DNA from: Sphingobacteriaceae bacterium
Lineage (GTDB): Bacteria > Bacteroidota > Bacteroidia > Sphingobacteriales > Sphingobacteriaceae
Direction of reading: 5' to 3'
Assembly (NCBI GenBank): GCA_947460275.1
Contig: CANHHZ010000056.1
Coordinates: forward strand, 1 to 10,574
Length of the DNA: 10,574 nt
The translations under genes were made by a program, and so were the position numbers. Shown here piece by piece: positions 1 to 6,770 of the stretch (positions are counted from its first letter, which is position 1; each line of letters begins with the position of its first letter). Under the pieces are notes generated by a model. The model was not told the DNA's origin. It was given only the letters and a program-made list of their open reading frames with translations, and searched no databases.

Positions 1-2
1 TA

Positions 3-344
3 GGAATTACAACCAATTGTTTTAACCAATGGTTGTTGTTTGCGGCATACTCTTTAAACAAAAGTTATATTTCTACCGTTTTATGTACCAATTTAAAAAA
101 ACCAGAACTCCATTGTGAGGGAAAATGTTTTTTAGACATTAAATTAAAAGACCTAGAAAATAAAAAACAACAAAATCAAGATACCTTAAAAAGAATGGTA
201 GAAACATTCGCTTTAACTTCTACCAATTTACTTAATCCTCTTTTTGCCACTCCTATTGAAAAAGCAACCCCTCCTTACCTACATCAAAAACCAATAGGCA
301 ATGTTGTAGCTATCTTTCATCCACCAAAATTCAGCTTAATTTAA
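3..344 (+). CDS. Small Cys-containing hypothetical protein, 5' end outside window
   Basis: The frame is open from the left edge to the stop at 342-344, giving 113 visible residues. The first possible start inside the window is a TTG at 33. However, the codons before it read as continuous protein (ending FNQW) and lead into LLFAAYSLNKSYI, so the gene most likely begins upstream and is cut by the window edge. The visible part has a hydrophobic stretch, then a Cys and Lys/Pro-rich motif (LCTNLKKPELHCEGKC), a charged and probably helical segment, and a C-terminal IFHPP motif. From memory this resembles small uncharacterised Bacteroidota proteins with a C..P.L.C.GKC.L pattern that are often found beside TonB-dependent receptors, as here. 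The Cys and His residues suggest metal binding or a disulfide on the outer side of the inner membrane. That is inference; the function is unknown. Confidence 0.6.
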   Translation, partial: GITTNCFNQWLLFAAYSLNKSYISTVLCTNLKKPELHCEGKCFLDIKLKDLENKKQQNQDTLKRMVETFALTSTNLLNPLFATPIEKATPPYLHQKPIGNVVAIFHPPKFSLI

Positions 345-375
345 TATTTCTCTTCTGGATTCACCTAAAGAGATA

Positions 376-434
376 ATACCACTTGCCTTGGCAATGTGGC
401 TTATTTGGTATACTTTATATTCACCAAATTGGTG
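376..434 (+). promoter_or_regulatory. Structured leader / operator candidate upstream of the TonB receptor
   Basis: The 120-bp gap before the receptor gene holds nested inverted repeats. CCACTTGCC and GGCAATGTGG (379-399) form a near-perfect hairpin. ATACCA (376-381) and TGGTAT (406-411) bracket it. ATTTGGT (403-409) is complementary to ACCAAAT (423-429), and CACCAA-A-TTGGTG (422-434) is a palindrome, so the 423-429 segment can pair with either side. This could be an operator with several half-sites or an RNA leader with two alternative pairings. I could not match it to a known riboswitch class, and no clean TAnnTTTG -7 element is visible here. Confidence 0.4.
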
Positions 435-464
435 TGTATTACTATTTAATCAAAAAAATTAAAA

Positions 465-2663
465 ATGAATTTTAAAGGAATAATAACTGCAATAGCAATA
501 TTGCTTTCGGGTTCAACTGTCTATGCCCAAAAAACTATAGACACCACCAAAACAAAACAATTAGAGGAAGTAATTGTAACTGCGAACAAACGCGAAGAAA
601 GTATTATTAAAGTTAATACTTCTATTACTTCACTTTCTGCTAAAAAACTTGAAGACACAAAAACTTGGGGTTTAGGCGGATTAACTGCATTAGTACCCAA
701 CTACAATTATCAAGAATTGGGCGTTTCGTTTCAGCAAATTCAAGCCATTCGTGGTATTCAGGTTTTTAGCGAAAACCCTGCCGTTTCAACCTATATTGAT
801 GATGTAAATAATATTGACATATTAGCCAATGGATTTGCATTTACTGATGTAGAAAGAATTGAAGTTTTAAGAGGCCCACAAGGAACATTATATGGTCGTA
901 ATGCAATGGGTGGTGTGATAAACATTATTACTAAAAAACCGACAAATACACCCTACGGCTTTGCAGAAGCAAGTTTTGGAAACCTTGGTTTACAGCGTTA
1001 TAGTACAGGTTTTAAAACACCATTAATAAAAGACAAACTATTTTTTGGCTTAAATGGCTTGTACCAAACCCAAGATGGATTTTTGAAAAATGATATTACA
1101 GGTACAACTTCAACAGACACTAAACTAAACGGAAAAAACGTTGGTGGTGAGCAAAATTTTTATGGAAATATGTATTTAAAATGGTTGGCTTCTAAACGTT
1201 TTAATCTTACTTTAAATTTAAAAGGACAACAAGACAAGAGCGATAATTCAGGTTTTATGGTATCTCAATTTAGTGATACGTATGCTTTTGCCAATCCTGA
1301 CAAAATTAATTTATCAAGAATTGCCCAACACAAAAGAAACATTTTAAATACTTCATTAGCCGCTAAATATTATGCAAATAAGTTTACAATAACTTCTATA
1401 TCTGCACTACAAACGATTGGATTTGGATTTAAAGATTTAGATTTCCCAGGTATTTATCATTCCTATTATGATGGAAAAGTTGGCGAACAGCTTCCACCAC
1501 AAAAAGTATGGAGCGAAGAATTGAGAATTAATTCAAGTTCAGAAAGCAAATTTCAATATACAGCAGGTATTTACGTTTTTACACAAAAAGGATATGAGCC
1601 AACCACTAACACAGCTTATGAACTATCAAATTTAGAAGCAACTACTTATATGTTACCAAGCGGAACGTTTTTAATCAATAGAAATAGAAGTAACAATTTT
1701 GGAGCTGCAGGATTTGGTGAATTGAGTTATTTGCTAACCAAAACATTGAAGGCAACCGTTGGTTTACGTTATGATTATGAAAAAAGAGAAGCTACCTTTA
1801 ATGGCTTTGGAGATGCTATGCTGTATAATGGCGTAGTTACAGACATTAAACCAAATATTACTGCCAATGGAAATTATTCAGCACTTTCGCCTAAAATTTC
1901 TGTAAGTTATGCAGTAAATGAACTTTCAAATGTTTATGCAACTTACACAAGGGGTTTTAGAGCAGGTGGTATCAATGCAAGTTCTTTACCATCAGGAGTA
2001 CGTCAAACATTTGACCCTGAATATTCTAATAATTACGAAATTGGATATAAGTCTTTTTTGCTAAACAAAAGATTAAGTATTGGAGCTTCTGCCTTTTTAA
2101 TTCAATGGAAAGATTTACAGTTTTATAATTTAGTTGCCCCATTTACGTACGCTAGAGAAAATGTAGGCGATGCGCAATCGATGGGATTGGAATTAGAGGT
2201 ATCTGCTATACCTGCAAAAGGCTTACAATTAGATGGAAGTTTTGGATTTAACCCAACTGAATACAAAGGGTTTGATTTGAAACGTGTAAACTTTGGTACA
2301 GGGGTAGAAACCAAAACTGCAATTGGAGGCAACAGACTTTCTAATGCACCAAGTCATACTATTTTCTTGGGAGCACAATACGAATATCCAATCAACAAAA
2401 AATTAAAAGCAGCTGTTCGTGGAGAAATCCGCAATTTGGGTAAACAATATACTGATATTCAAAACCAAATTGAACAGCCATCTTATACGCTAATTAACTC
2501 AAGAATAGGTTTAACTTACGAAAAATACAGTTTGTTTGTTTGGGGGCAAAACCTTAGCAATGAAAGGTATCTAGCTTATGGCAATCCTGATAGTAGTTTT
2601 GGTCGTCAAGCAAGAATGGCTCAACCAAGAACACTCGGCGTAACATTAAGTACAAAATTTTAA
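465..2663 (+). CDS. TonB-dependent outer-membrane receptor
   Basis: This 732-residue outer-membrane transporter is predicted to import a scarce ligand using energy from TonB-ExbBD. A signal peptide covers residues 1-21 (hydrophobic core, then VYA before Gln22). A TonB-box-like segment, LEEVIVTANKREESI, lies at about 33-47. The plug domain spans roughly 45-160 and carries the hallmark VERIEVLRGPQGTLYGRNA (129-147) followed by GGVINIITKKP. The rest is a beta-barrel with alternating aromatic strands. It ends in Phe, as expected for a BamA substrate. There is no N-terminal carboxypeptidase-like domain and no SusD partner, so it resembles siderophore or metal-complex receptors rather than SusC polysaccharide porins. 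The substrate cannot be read from the sequence. The downstream copper-chaperone genes make copper or another metal complex possible, but iron-siderophore uptake is the default for this family. A strong hairpin follows the stop. Confidence 0.93.
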   Translation: MNFKGIITAIAILLSGSTVYAQKTIDTTKTKQLEEVIVTANKREESIIKVNTSITSLSAKKLEDTKTWGLGGLTALVPNYNYQELGVSFQQIQAIRGIQVFSENPAVSTYIDDVNNIDILANGFAFTDVERIEVLRGPQGTLYGRNAMGGVINIITKKPTNTPYGFAEASFGNLGLQRYSTGFKTPLIKDKLFFGLNGLYQTQDGFLKNDITGTTSTDTKLNGKNVGGEQNFYGNMYLKWLASKRFNLTLNLKGQQDKSDNSGFMVSQFSDTYAFANPDKINLSRIAQHKRNILNTSLAAKYYANKFTITSISALQTIGFGFKDLDFPGIYHSYYDGKVGEQLPPQKVWSEELRINSSSESKFQYTAGIYVFTQKGYEPTTNTAYELSNLEATTYMLPSGTFLINRNRSNNFGAAGFGELSYLLTKTLKATVGLRYDYEKREATFNGFGDAMLYNGVVTDIKPNITANGNYSALSPKISVSYAVNELSNVYATYTRGFRAGGINASSLPSGVRQTFDPEYSNNYEIGYKSFLLNKRLSIGASAFLIQWKDLQFYNLVAPFTYARENVGDAQSMGLELEVSAIPAKGLQLDGSFGFNPTEYKGFDLKRVNFGTGVETKTAIGGNRLSNAPSHTIFLGAQYEYPINKKLKAAVRGEIRNLGKQYTDIQNQIEQPSYTLINSRIGLTYEKYSLFVWGQNLSNERYLAYGNPDSSFGRQARMAQPRTLGVTLSTKF

Positions 2664-2668
2664 TCAAC

Positions 2669-2704
2669 TATAAAGCCAAAGGTTTAAAATCCTTTGGCTT
2701 TATA
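2669..2704 (+). terminator. Hairpin terminator after the TonB receptor
   Basis: A perfect 14-bp inverted repeat, TATAAAGCCAAAGG (2669-2682) and CCTTTGGCTTTATA (2691-2704), has an 8-nt loop and starts 5 nt after the stop codon. The 3' arm is T-rich but no long T-tract follows. Its position and stability make it a likely transcription end. If so, the next gene is largely transcribed separately. Confidence 0.8.
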
Positions 2705-2759
2705 AAATTTCAAAAAAATGATAAGGAGTTCGTGAATTCCGAAACTTTAAAACAAAGTA

Positions 2760-3590
2760 ATGAACAAATCAATAAAAGTAATTTCAACAATAATAATGCT
2801 ATTTCTTGCTTCAAGAATTAGCTACGGTCAAAAAACAAATCCTGATAGTTTAGTAATTGGCACAGCCAACAAGCACGATAAAATGATGGATATTCTTTAT
2901 ACACCGTCTAAAGTGCCAATTAAAACTATTGGTATTTTATTGTATGACGGCTACAATACATTAGATGCAATGGGTCCATACCATACTTTGGCGGAAATAA
3001 TGGGGGCAAAAACTTTTTTTGTTGCAAAAAACAGAGGAATTGTAAAAAATCAAAGAGGGTTAGAAATAAAAGTAGACAGCTCTTTTGCAGATGTAAAATC
3101 ATTAGATATTTTGGTTATTCCAGGTGGCGCAACTGAAACAATTATGCTAACACAAGATACAATAACACTTAATTGGGTTAAAAAAATTGACAAGACTAGC
3201 AAATACACTACAAGTGTATGCACAGGTGCATGGGTCTTGGGGGCAACAGGTTTATTGAAGGGTAAAAATGCTACTTCTAATTGGTACAGAGGCGAGGAAA
3301 TGATGAAAATGTATGGTGCAAATTTTAAAGAAGAACGCTATGTAAAAGACGGTAAATATTGGACATCGGCAGGTGTTTCTGCAGGTATTGATATGTCTTT
3401 AGCCATCATAGACGACTTATTAGGCAGAAAATATACAGAAGCCGTAATGTTGGATTTAGAATACGACCCAAAACCGCCTTACAACGCTGGTGTACCAAAG
3501 AAATCTGACCCATTAGTAGCAGATATGATGAAAGAAATGTATGATATGCTGATGTTACCATTAATTGAAAAAGTAAAAAAGAAGAAATAA
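2760..3590 (+). CDS. Exported DJ-1/PfpI-family (class I glutamine amidotransferase-like) protein
   Basis: This 276-residue protein has a signal peptide (residues 1-23, cleavage likely before Gln24), so it should act in the periplasm. The DJ-1/PfpI domain runs from about 54 to 225. IKTIGILLYDGYNTLDAMGP contains the acidic residue typical of the isonitrile hydratase and FtrA-like subgroup (Asp69). VIPGG lies at 119-123. The nucleophile elbow is TSVCTGAWVLGATGLL, with Cys154. TSAGVSAGIDMSL (202-214) matches the conserved AG..AG.D block. The TTHW motif often seen in FtrA-like members reads TSNW here (172-175). About 50 residues follow the core and end in a Lys-rich tail. There is no AraC DNA-binding domain, unlike many relatives. 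Family members include hydratases, proteases, glyoxalases and regulators, so the reaction cannot be assigned. It lies 96 bp after the receptor, beyond a terminator. Confidence 0.85.
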   Translation: MNKSIKVISTIIMLFLASRISYGQKTNPDSLVIGTANKHDKMMDILYTPSKVPIKTIGILLYDGYNTLDAMGPYHTLAEIMGAKTFFVAKNRGIVKNQRGLEIKVDSSFADVKSLDILVIPGGATETIMLTQDTITLNWVKKIDKTSKYTTSVCTGAWVLGATGLLKGKNATSNWYRGEEMMKMYGANFKEERYVKDGKYWTSAGVSAGIDMSLAIIDDLLGRKYTEAVMLDLEYDPKPPYNAGVPKKSDPLVADMMKEMYDMLMLPLIEKVKKKK

Positions 3591-3650
3591 AACAATTTAT
3601 TTGGGAATAACCTATAACATCAAACAATTGTATGATTTAATCAAATCTTA

Positions 3651-3674
3651 AAAACAATAAACATCCATTGTTTT
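3651..3674 (+). terminator. Weak AT-rich hairpin, possible terminator
   Basis: AAAACAAT (3651-3658) and ATTGTTTT (3667-3674) form an 8-bp stem with an 8-nt loop, 61 bp after the DJ-1/PfpI stop codon. The 3' arm supplies a short T run. The stem is AT-rich and therefore weak. It could end the upstream transcript or be chance in AT-rich DNA. Confidence 0.35.
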
Positions 3675-3683
3675 ATGCTTATT

Positions 3684-3691
3684 CATATTTG
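3684..3691 (+). promoter_or_regulatory. Possible -7 element for the lipoprotein-SCO-YHS operon
   Basis: CATATTTG differs at one position from the Bacteroidota -7 consensus TAnnTTTG. It lies 63 bp upstream of the ATG at 3755, in the 164-bp gap after the DJ-1/PfpI gene. No convincing -33 TTTG is present at the right distance, so support is weak. Confidence 0.35.
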
Positions 3692-3754
3692 TAAATTCAA
3701 CAAATCGAACCTAAAAATTCAAAATAATCGAAATAATAACATCAATATATAATC

Positions 3755-4189
3755 ATGACAAAATTAATCACCGTTTGTTTAATAGCTATCGCAACAATTT
3801 CTTGCAAGCCAAAGGCGGACGTAAATAAAGTTAAAGAAGAAACCATGGAACTACATGATGTAGTTATGGCAAATCACGGTAAAATTATCGACAATCAAAT
3901 GAAAATTGACACCTTATTAAAAGGGTTGAATGATTTAAAAGCTAAATTTCCAGCTATTGATACAGCTGTTGAAAAAGCAGAAATGACAATGCTTTTAGAA
4001 AATTTAGTAAAAGCAGAAGAAAGCATGAACGATTGGATGCATAATTTTAATGCAGATTATCAAAATAAACTAGATACGGCGATTTTAAATTACTACCAGA
4101 AAGAATATAATAAAATTTCTAAAGTGGATCAGCTTTACCAAAATGAAATTAAAAAATCATCAACATATCTAGCAAAATTTAAGAAATAA
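3755..4189 (+). CDS. Helical lipoprotein of unknown function
   Basis: This 144-residue protein has a short hydrophobic signal and a lipobox (TISC, Cys17), so it is predicted to be a lipid-anchored periplasmic protein. The rest is almost entirely charged and helical, with heptad-like spacing (ELHDVVMANHGKIIDNQMKI, then KAEMTMLLENLVKAEES), and suggests a helical hairpin or coiled coil. Similar Bacteroidota proteins are, as I recall, loosely named 'viral A-type inclusion protein', a label with no functional meaning. Several Met and His residues (MELHDVVMANH, MNDWMHNF) could bind copper, but this is inference. Its stop codon overlaps the start of the SCO gene by one base (TAATG), so the two are probably translationally coupled and work in the same process. 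Confidence 0.85.
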   Translation: MTKLITVCLIAIATISCKPKADVNKVKEETMELHDVVMANHGKIIDNQMKIDTLLKGLNDLKAKFPAIDTAVEKAEMTMLLENLVKAEESMNDWMHNFNADYQNKLDTAILNYYQKEYNKISKVDQLYQNEIKKSSTYLAKFKK

Positions 4190-4821
4190 TGAAAAACTCA
4201 TATTTTTACATTATATTTATTGTATCCATTGTGTTAGCTTGTAACAACAAACAAGAGAAACTTCCTTATCTACAGATGGAGGTAAGTGGAAAAATTGTTG
4301 ATGAAAAAGTTGTTGAAGATACAGTTTTTAGGACCATTCCAAACTTTAGCCTATACAACCAAGACAGCACTATTGTAACACAAAAAGATTTTGACAATAG
4401 CATTTACGTAGCAGATTTCTTTTTTACCTCATGCCCTACAATATGCCCAACTATGCATAGAAACTTATTTAAAGTTTATAAAAAATTCGAAAACAATGAG
4501 GCAGTTAAATTTGCATCGCACACTATTGATGTTAAATACGACAAGCCATCTGTTATGAAAAAATATGCTGAAAAAATGGGTATAAAGAGTAAACGTTGGT
4601 ATTTTTTATGGGGTTCTAGAGATGAGATTTATGCATTGGCAGAACGCAATTATATGGTTTATACAAAAGAAGATAAGAAAGCTCCTGGTGGCTTCGCTCA
4701 TCAAGGTTACTTAATTTTAGTAGATAAAGATAAAAAAATACGTGGGGCTTACGATGGAACCTTAGATAAAGATGTACAGCAGCTCATGGCAGATATAGAA
4801 ATTCTTTTAAAAGAAAAATAA
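4189..4821 (+). CDS. SCO1/SenC-family copper chaperone, lipoprotein (copy 1)
   Basis: This 210-residue protein carries a lipobox (VLAC, Cys18) and a thioredoxin-fold SCO domain from about residue 45 to the end. The copper/redox motif is CPTIC (Cys82 and Cys86) in the context DFFFTSCPTICPTMHRNL, and the third ligand is His171 in GGFAHQGYL. All three residues needed for copper binding are present. Known SCO proteins deliver copper to, or reduce, the CuA site of cytochrome c oxidase subunit II; some act more generally as periplasmic thiol reductases. It starts inside the stop codon of the upstream lipoprotein gene, and the YHS gene follows 20 bp later, so it is the middle of an operon. A second SCO gene lies at 5619-6260. 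The two proteins are clearly homologous over their whole SCO domain (well over half the positions identical by eye). Confidence 0.95.
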   Translation: MKNSYFYIIFIVSIVLACNNKQEKLPYLQMEVSGKIVDEKVVEDTVFRTIPNFSLYNQDSTIVTQKDFDNSIYVADFFFTSCPTICPTMHRNLFKVYKKFENNEAVKFASHTIDVKYDKPSVMKKYAEKMGIKSKRWYFLWGSRDEIYALAERNYMVYTKEDKKAPGGFAHQGYLILVDKDKKIRGAYDGTLDKDVQQLMADIEILLKEK

Positions 4822-4841
4822 AAACTTAAATATTTAAAAAA

Positions 4842-5099
4842 ATGAAAAAAACACTACTCACAATAGGCTTAAGCTTAGCATTTATTCAATTTATAAATGC
4901 CAGCAACCTCACAGAAACACAGCAAAAAATTGCAGTTAGCGACACTCTAAAAAAAGATGGCATAGACCCTATCTGCAAAATGAAAGTAAAAGCAGGCAAT
5001 ACTAAAACAGTGGTTTTTGAAAAAAAAACTTATGGTTTTTGTTCTGAAAGCTGTAAAAAAACATTTGCCGCTGACCCCAAAAAGTATATCAAAAAATAA
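4842..5099 (+). CDS. Small exported YHS-domain metal-binding protein
   Basis: This 85-residue protein has a signal peptide (residues 1-20, ending INA) and a single C-terminal YHS domain. The domain reads DPICKMKV (42-49), with Cys45 and Met47, then TYGFCSESCKKTF (63-75), with Cys67 and Cys71, and ends DPKKYI. YHS domains are short metal-binding modules, related to TRASH, found at the ends of copper P-type ATPases and in stand-alone heavy-metal proteins. Here it would be a soluble periplasmic protein. Directly behind a SCO gene, a role in copper binding or hand-over is plausible but not shown. The gene is 20 bp from each neighbour and no promoter is visible between them. Confidence 0.88.
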   Translation: MKKTLLTIGLSLAFIQFINASNLTETQQKIAVSDTLKKDGIDPICKMKVKAGNTKTVVFEKKTYGFCSESCKKTFAADPKKYIKK

Positions 5100-5119
5100 A
5101 TAATCTATAACACAATCTC

Positions 5120-5512
5120 ATGAAGAAACAACTCATTTTATGTTTTGCCTTGGTAGCCTTGGCAATTAGTACTAAGGCACAAAGCACATTTGACAAATGG
5201 CCGGAACTAAAAGCATTTCACAACATCATGTCGACCACTTTCCATCCTGCCGAGGAAGGAAACTTAAAACCAATTAAGGAAAAAAGCACTGAACTTGCTG
5301 AAAGTGCAGCTAAATTACAAACATCTTTGATGCCTAAAGAGTTTAATACAACAGCAATTAAAGCTTCAGTAAAAAAATTAGCAACAGAAAGTAAAACATT
5401 AGATGCATTAATTAAAAAAAAACCAAGTGATGCGATTATCTTAAAAAATTTAACAGCATTACATAACCGTTTTCATGAAATAGTTGGTTTATGTAAGGAA
5501 GAGAAACATTAA
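5120..5512 (+). CDS. His-rich helical periplasmic protein, unknown function
   Basis: This 130-residue protein has a signal peptide (residues 1-20, cleavage likely before Gln21). The mature part is predicted to be mostly alpha-helical, roughly a four-helix bundle in size. Potential ligands cluster at the two ends: His34, Met37 and His42 (FHNIMSTTFHP) in the first helix, and His115, His119, Cys125 and His130 (ALHNRFHEIVGLC) in the last. The layout recalls four-helix metal or haem proteins such as cytochrome b562, but there is no CxxCH and I cannot claim homology. It is the last gene of the lipoprotein-SCO-YHS operon, 20 bp after the YHS gene, and may bind copper or haem. Its function is unknown. 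Confidence 0.8.
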   Translation: MKKQLILCFALVALAISTKAQSTFDKWPELKAFHNIMSTTFHPAEEGNLKPIKEKSTELAESAAKLQTSLMPKEFNTTAIKASVKKLATESKTLDALIKKKPSDAIILKNLTALHNRFHEIVGLCKEEKH

Positions 5513-5593
5513 TTTTTTTCTATATCAACGATTTAATTGCAGAATTTTAAAAAATAAAACTTTGAATTATCCATCCTTAAACTAGTTTTAAGC

Positions 5594-5601
5594 TATCTTT
5601 G
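5594..5601 (+). promoter_or_regulatory. -7 promoter element of the second SCO-cytochrome c unit
   Basis: TATCTTTG matches the Bacteroidota sigma-A -7 consensus TAnnTTTG exactly and lies 17 bp before the ATG at 5619. That implies a very short leader. A -33 TTTG at the usual distance is not evident. It indicates that the second SCO and cytochrome genes can be transcribed independently of the operon ending at 5512. Confidence 0.6.
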
Positions 5602-5618
5602 TTATCTAAAATAGAATC

Positions 5619-6260
5619 ATGAAAAAATTGAAATCAAATTTCTTATTTGTAGTAGTTTATGTGTTCATAATTTCTTGCAACAACACTAAAACACTGCCCT
5701 TTTACGGACAAAGAGAAGCAAAAATAACTACCGATAAGGATGGTAATCAAAAAATTGACACCATTTACCAAACCATTCCAAATTTTAGCTTTTTAAATCA
5801 AGACAGCACTTATATTACACAAGATAACTTTAAAGATAAAGTATACATTGCCGACTTTTTCTTTACTTCGTGTTCTACCATTTGCCCTACCATGCACCGA
5901 AATTTAACAACGGTTTACAATGAGTATAAAAACAATCCAGAGGTTATGTTTTTATCGCATACCATAGATTTTAAGTATGACAAACCAAATGTGCTTAAAA
6001 AATATGCACAAAAACTTGGCGTAGACACCAAAAAATGGCAATTTGTATATGGAAGCAAGGATAGCGTTTATAAAATGGCCGAACGAGATTATCTGGTTGC
6101 CGTACAAGAAGATAGCAGCGCAAAAGATGGATATATACACCAAGGTTGGCTGGTGTTAATTGACAAACATAAAAGAATTAGAGGCGCTTACGACGGTACA
6201 AAAACCGAGCAGGTAGCGCAATTGAAAAAAGATATTTCAATTTTATTAACCGAAAAATAA
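5619..6260 (+). CDS. SCO1/SenC-family copper chaperone, lipoprotein (copy 2)
   Basis: This 213-residue lipoprotein (lipobox IISC, Cys20) has a complete SCO domain. The copper motif is CSTIC (Cys85 and Cys89), with Ser where copy 1 has Pro, and the distal ligand is His174 in GYIHQGWL. The shared blocks IPNFS..NQDST, DFFFTSC, TICPTMHRNL, SHTID, KYDKP and RIRGAYDG show that it arose with copy 1 by duplication. Codon usage at shared residues differs throughout, so the duplication is not recent. A haem c lipoprotein gene follows after 5 bp, so the pair is probably co-transcribed from its own promoter. The expected role is copper delivery or thiol reduction for a haem-copper oxidase, or maturation of the neighbouring cytochrome. 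Which of the two copies serves CuA cannot be told from the sequence. Confidence 0.95.
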   Translation: MKKLKSNFLFVVVYVFIISCNNTKTLPFYGQREAKITTDKDGNQKIDTIYQTIPNFSFLNQDSTYITQDNFKDKVYIADFFFTSCSTICPTMHRNLTTVYNEYKNNPEVMFLSHTIDFKYDKPNVLKKYAQKLGVDTKKWQFVYGSKDSVYKMAERDYLVAVQEDSSAKDGYIHQGWLVLIDKHKRIRGAYDGTKTEQVAQLKKDISILLTEK

Positions 6261-6265
6261 ATAAT

Positions 6266-6688
6266 ATGCGAAGTAAATTAATCATCGTGGTTTTTTTTAG
6301 TGCTGTTTTAGCTGTCATTTATTCCTGCCAAAGTAGGGGTCAAATTAACCAAGCACAGTACGCTTCCAACGGAAAAGATTTATACCTCGCCAATTGTCAA
6401 AATTGCCATGGTGTAAATGGAGAAGGTTTAGGTGATTTAATACCTCCCCTTAATGATACTTTATTTTTGAAAAGCAACAAAGAGAAATTGGCCTGTTTTA
6501 TAAAAAATGGGGTTAGCCAAGAGATGCGTATTAATGGTAAAACCTACGATGGAAAAATGCCTGGTTTTAGTCATTTAGAATCTATTGATATTGCACAAAT
6601 CATCACCTATATTACCAATTCTTTTGGCAACAAACAAGGTGTTTATCCGTACGAAAAAGTAGCAACGGATTTAACCAAGTGTAATTAA
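6266..6688 (+). CDS. Lipid-anchored monohaem cytochrome c
   Basis: This 140-residue protein has an N-terminal hydrophobic signal with lipobox IYSC (Cys21), so it should be tethered to a membrane on its periplasmic face. The class I cytochrome c domain starts near residue 33 (ASNGKDLYLANCQNCHGVNGEG). The haem site is CQNCH (Cys44, Cys47, His48), and the probable axial Met is Met98 in DGKMPGF. A helix, IAQIITYITNSF, closes the domain. Two extra cysteines (77 and 139) are not part of the haem site. It probably shuttles electrons in a respiratory chain. Its position 5 bp after a SCO gene supports a link to a terminal oxidase, although no oxidase subunit lies in this window. The stop is followed by a strong terminator. 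Confidence 0.93.
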   Translation: MRSKLIIVVFFSAVLAVIYSCQSRGQINQAQYASNGKDLYLANCQNCHGVNGEGLGDLIPPLNDTLFLKSNKEKLACFIKNGVSQEMRINGKTYDGKMPGFSHLESIDIAQIITYITNSFGNKQGVYPYEKVATDLTKCN

Positions 6689-6712
6689 TTGCCGTTCCAA
6701 ATCTATTTACAG

Positions 6713-6742
6713 GCTAAAAGGTTAAAACATTAATCTTTTAGC
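6713..6742 (+). terminator. Terminator after the SCO-cytochrome c unit
   Basis: GCTAAAAGGTTAA (6713-6725) and TTAATCTTTTAGC (6730-6742) pair over 13 positions, with one G-T wobble and an AACA loop. A TTTTT run lies a few bases downstream (6750-6754). It separates the cytochrome gene from rnpB, and its 3' arm lies in the expected -33 region of the rnpB promoter. Confidence 0.7.
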
Positions 6743-6756
6743 GCTATGCTTTTTAG

Positions 6757-6764
6757 TATATTTG
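6757..6764 (+). promoter_or_regulatory. -7 promoter element of rnpB
   Basis: TATATTTG matches the Bacteroidota -7 consensus TAnnTTTG exactly and ends 6 bp before the predicted 5' end of the RNase P RNA at about 6771. That is the right spacing for a transcription start there. No strong -33 TTTG is visible. Confidence 0.7.
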
Positions 6765-6770
6765 TAAAAA

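Noticed and set aside
389..402. TGGCAATGTGGC as a sigma-54 (-24/-12) promoter for the TonB receptor
   Set aside because: The spacing between the GG and GC dinucleotides is wrong: no GC falls at the -12 position.
2123..2332. Open frame on the - strand inside the TonB receptor gene
   Set aside because: It lies wholly within a well-supported gene and its translation shows no domain or signal; it is an antisense shadow. The same holds for open frames opposite the DJ-1, second SCO, sigma-54 activator and response-regulator genes.
2728..2745. Near-palindrome around GAATTC upstream of the DJ-1/PfpI gene
   Set aside because: The arms match only with an unpaired base, and the symmetric core is a common 6-bp site; not enough to call an operator.
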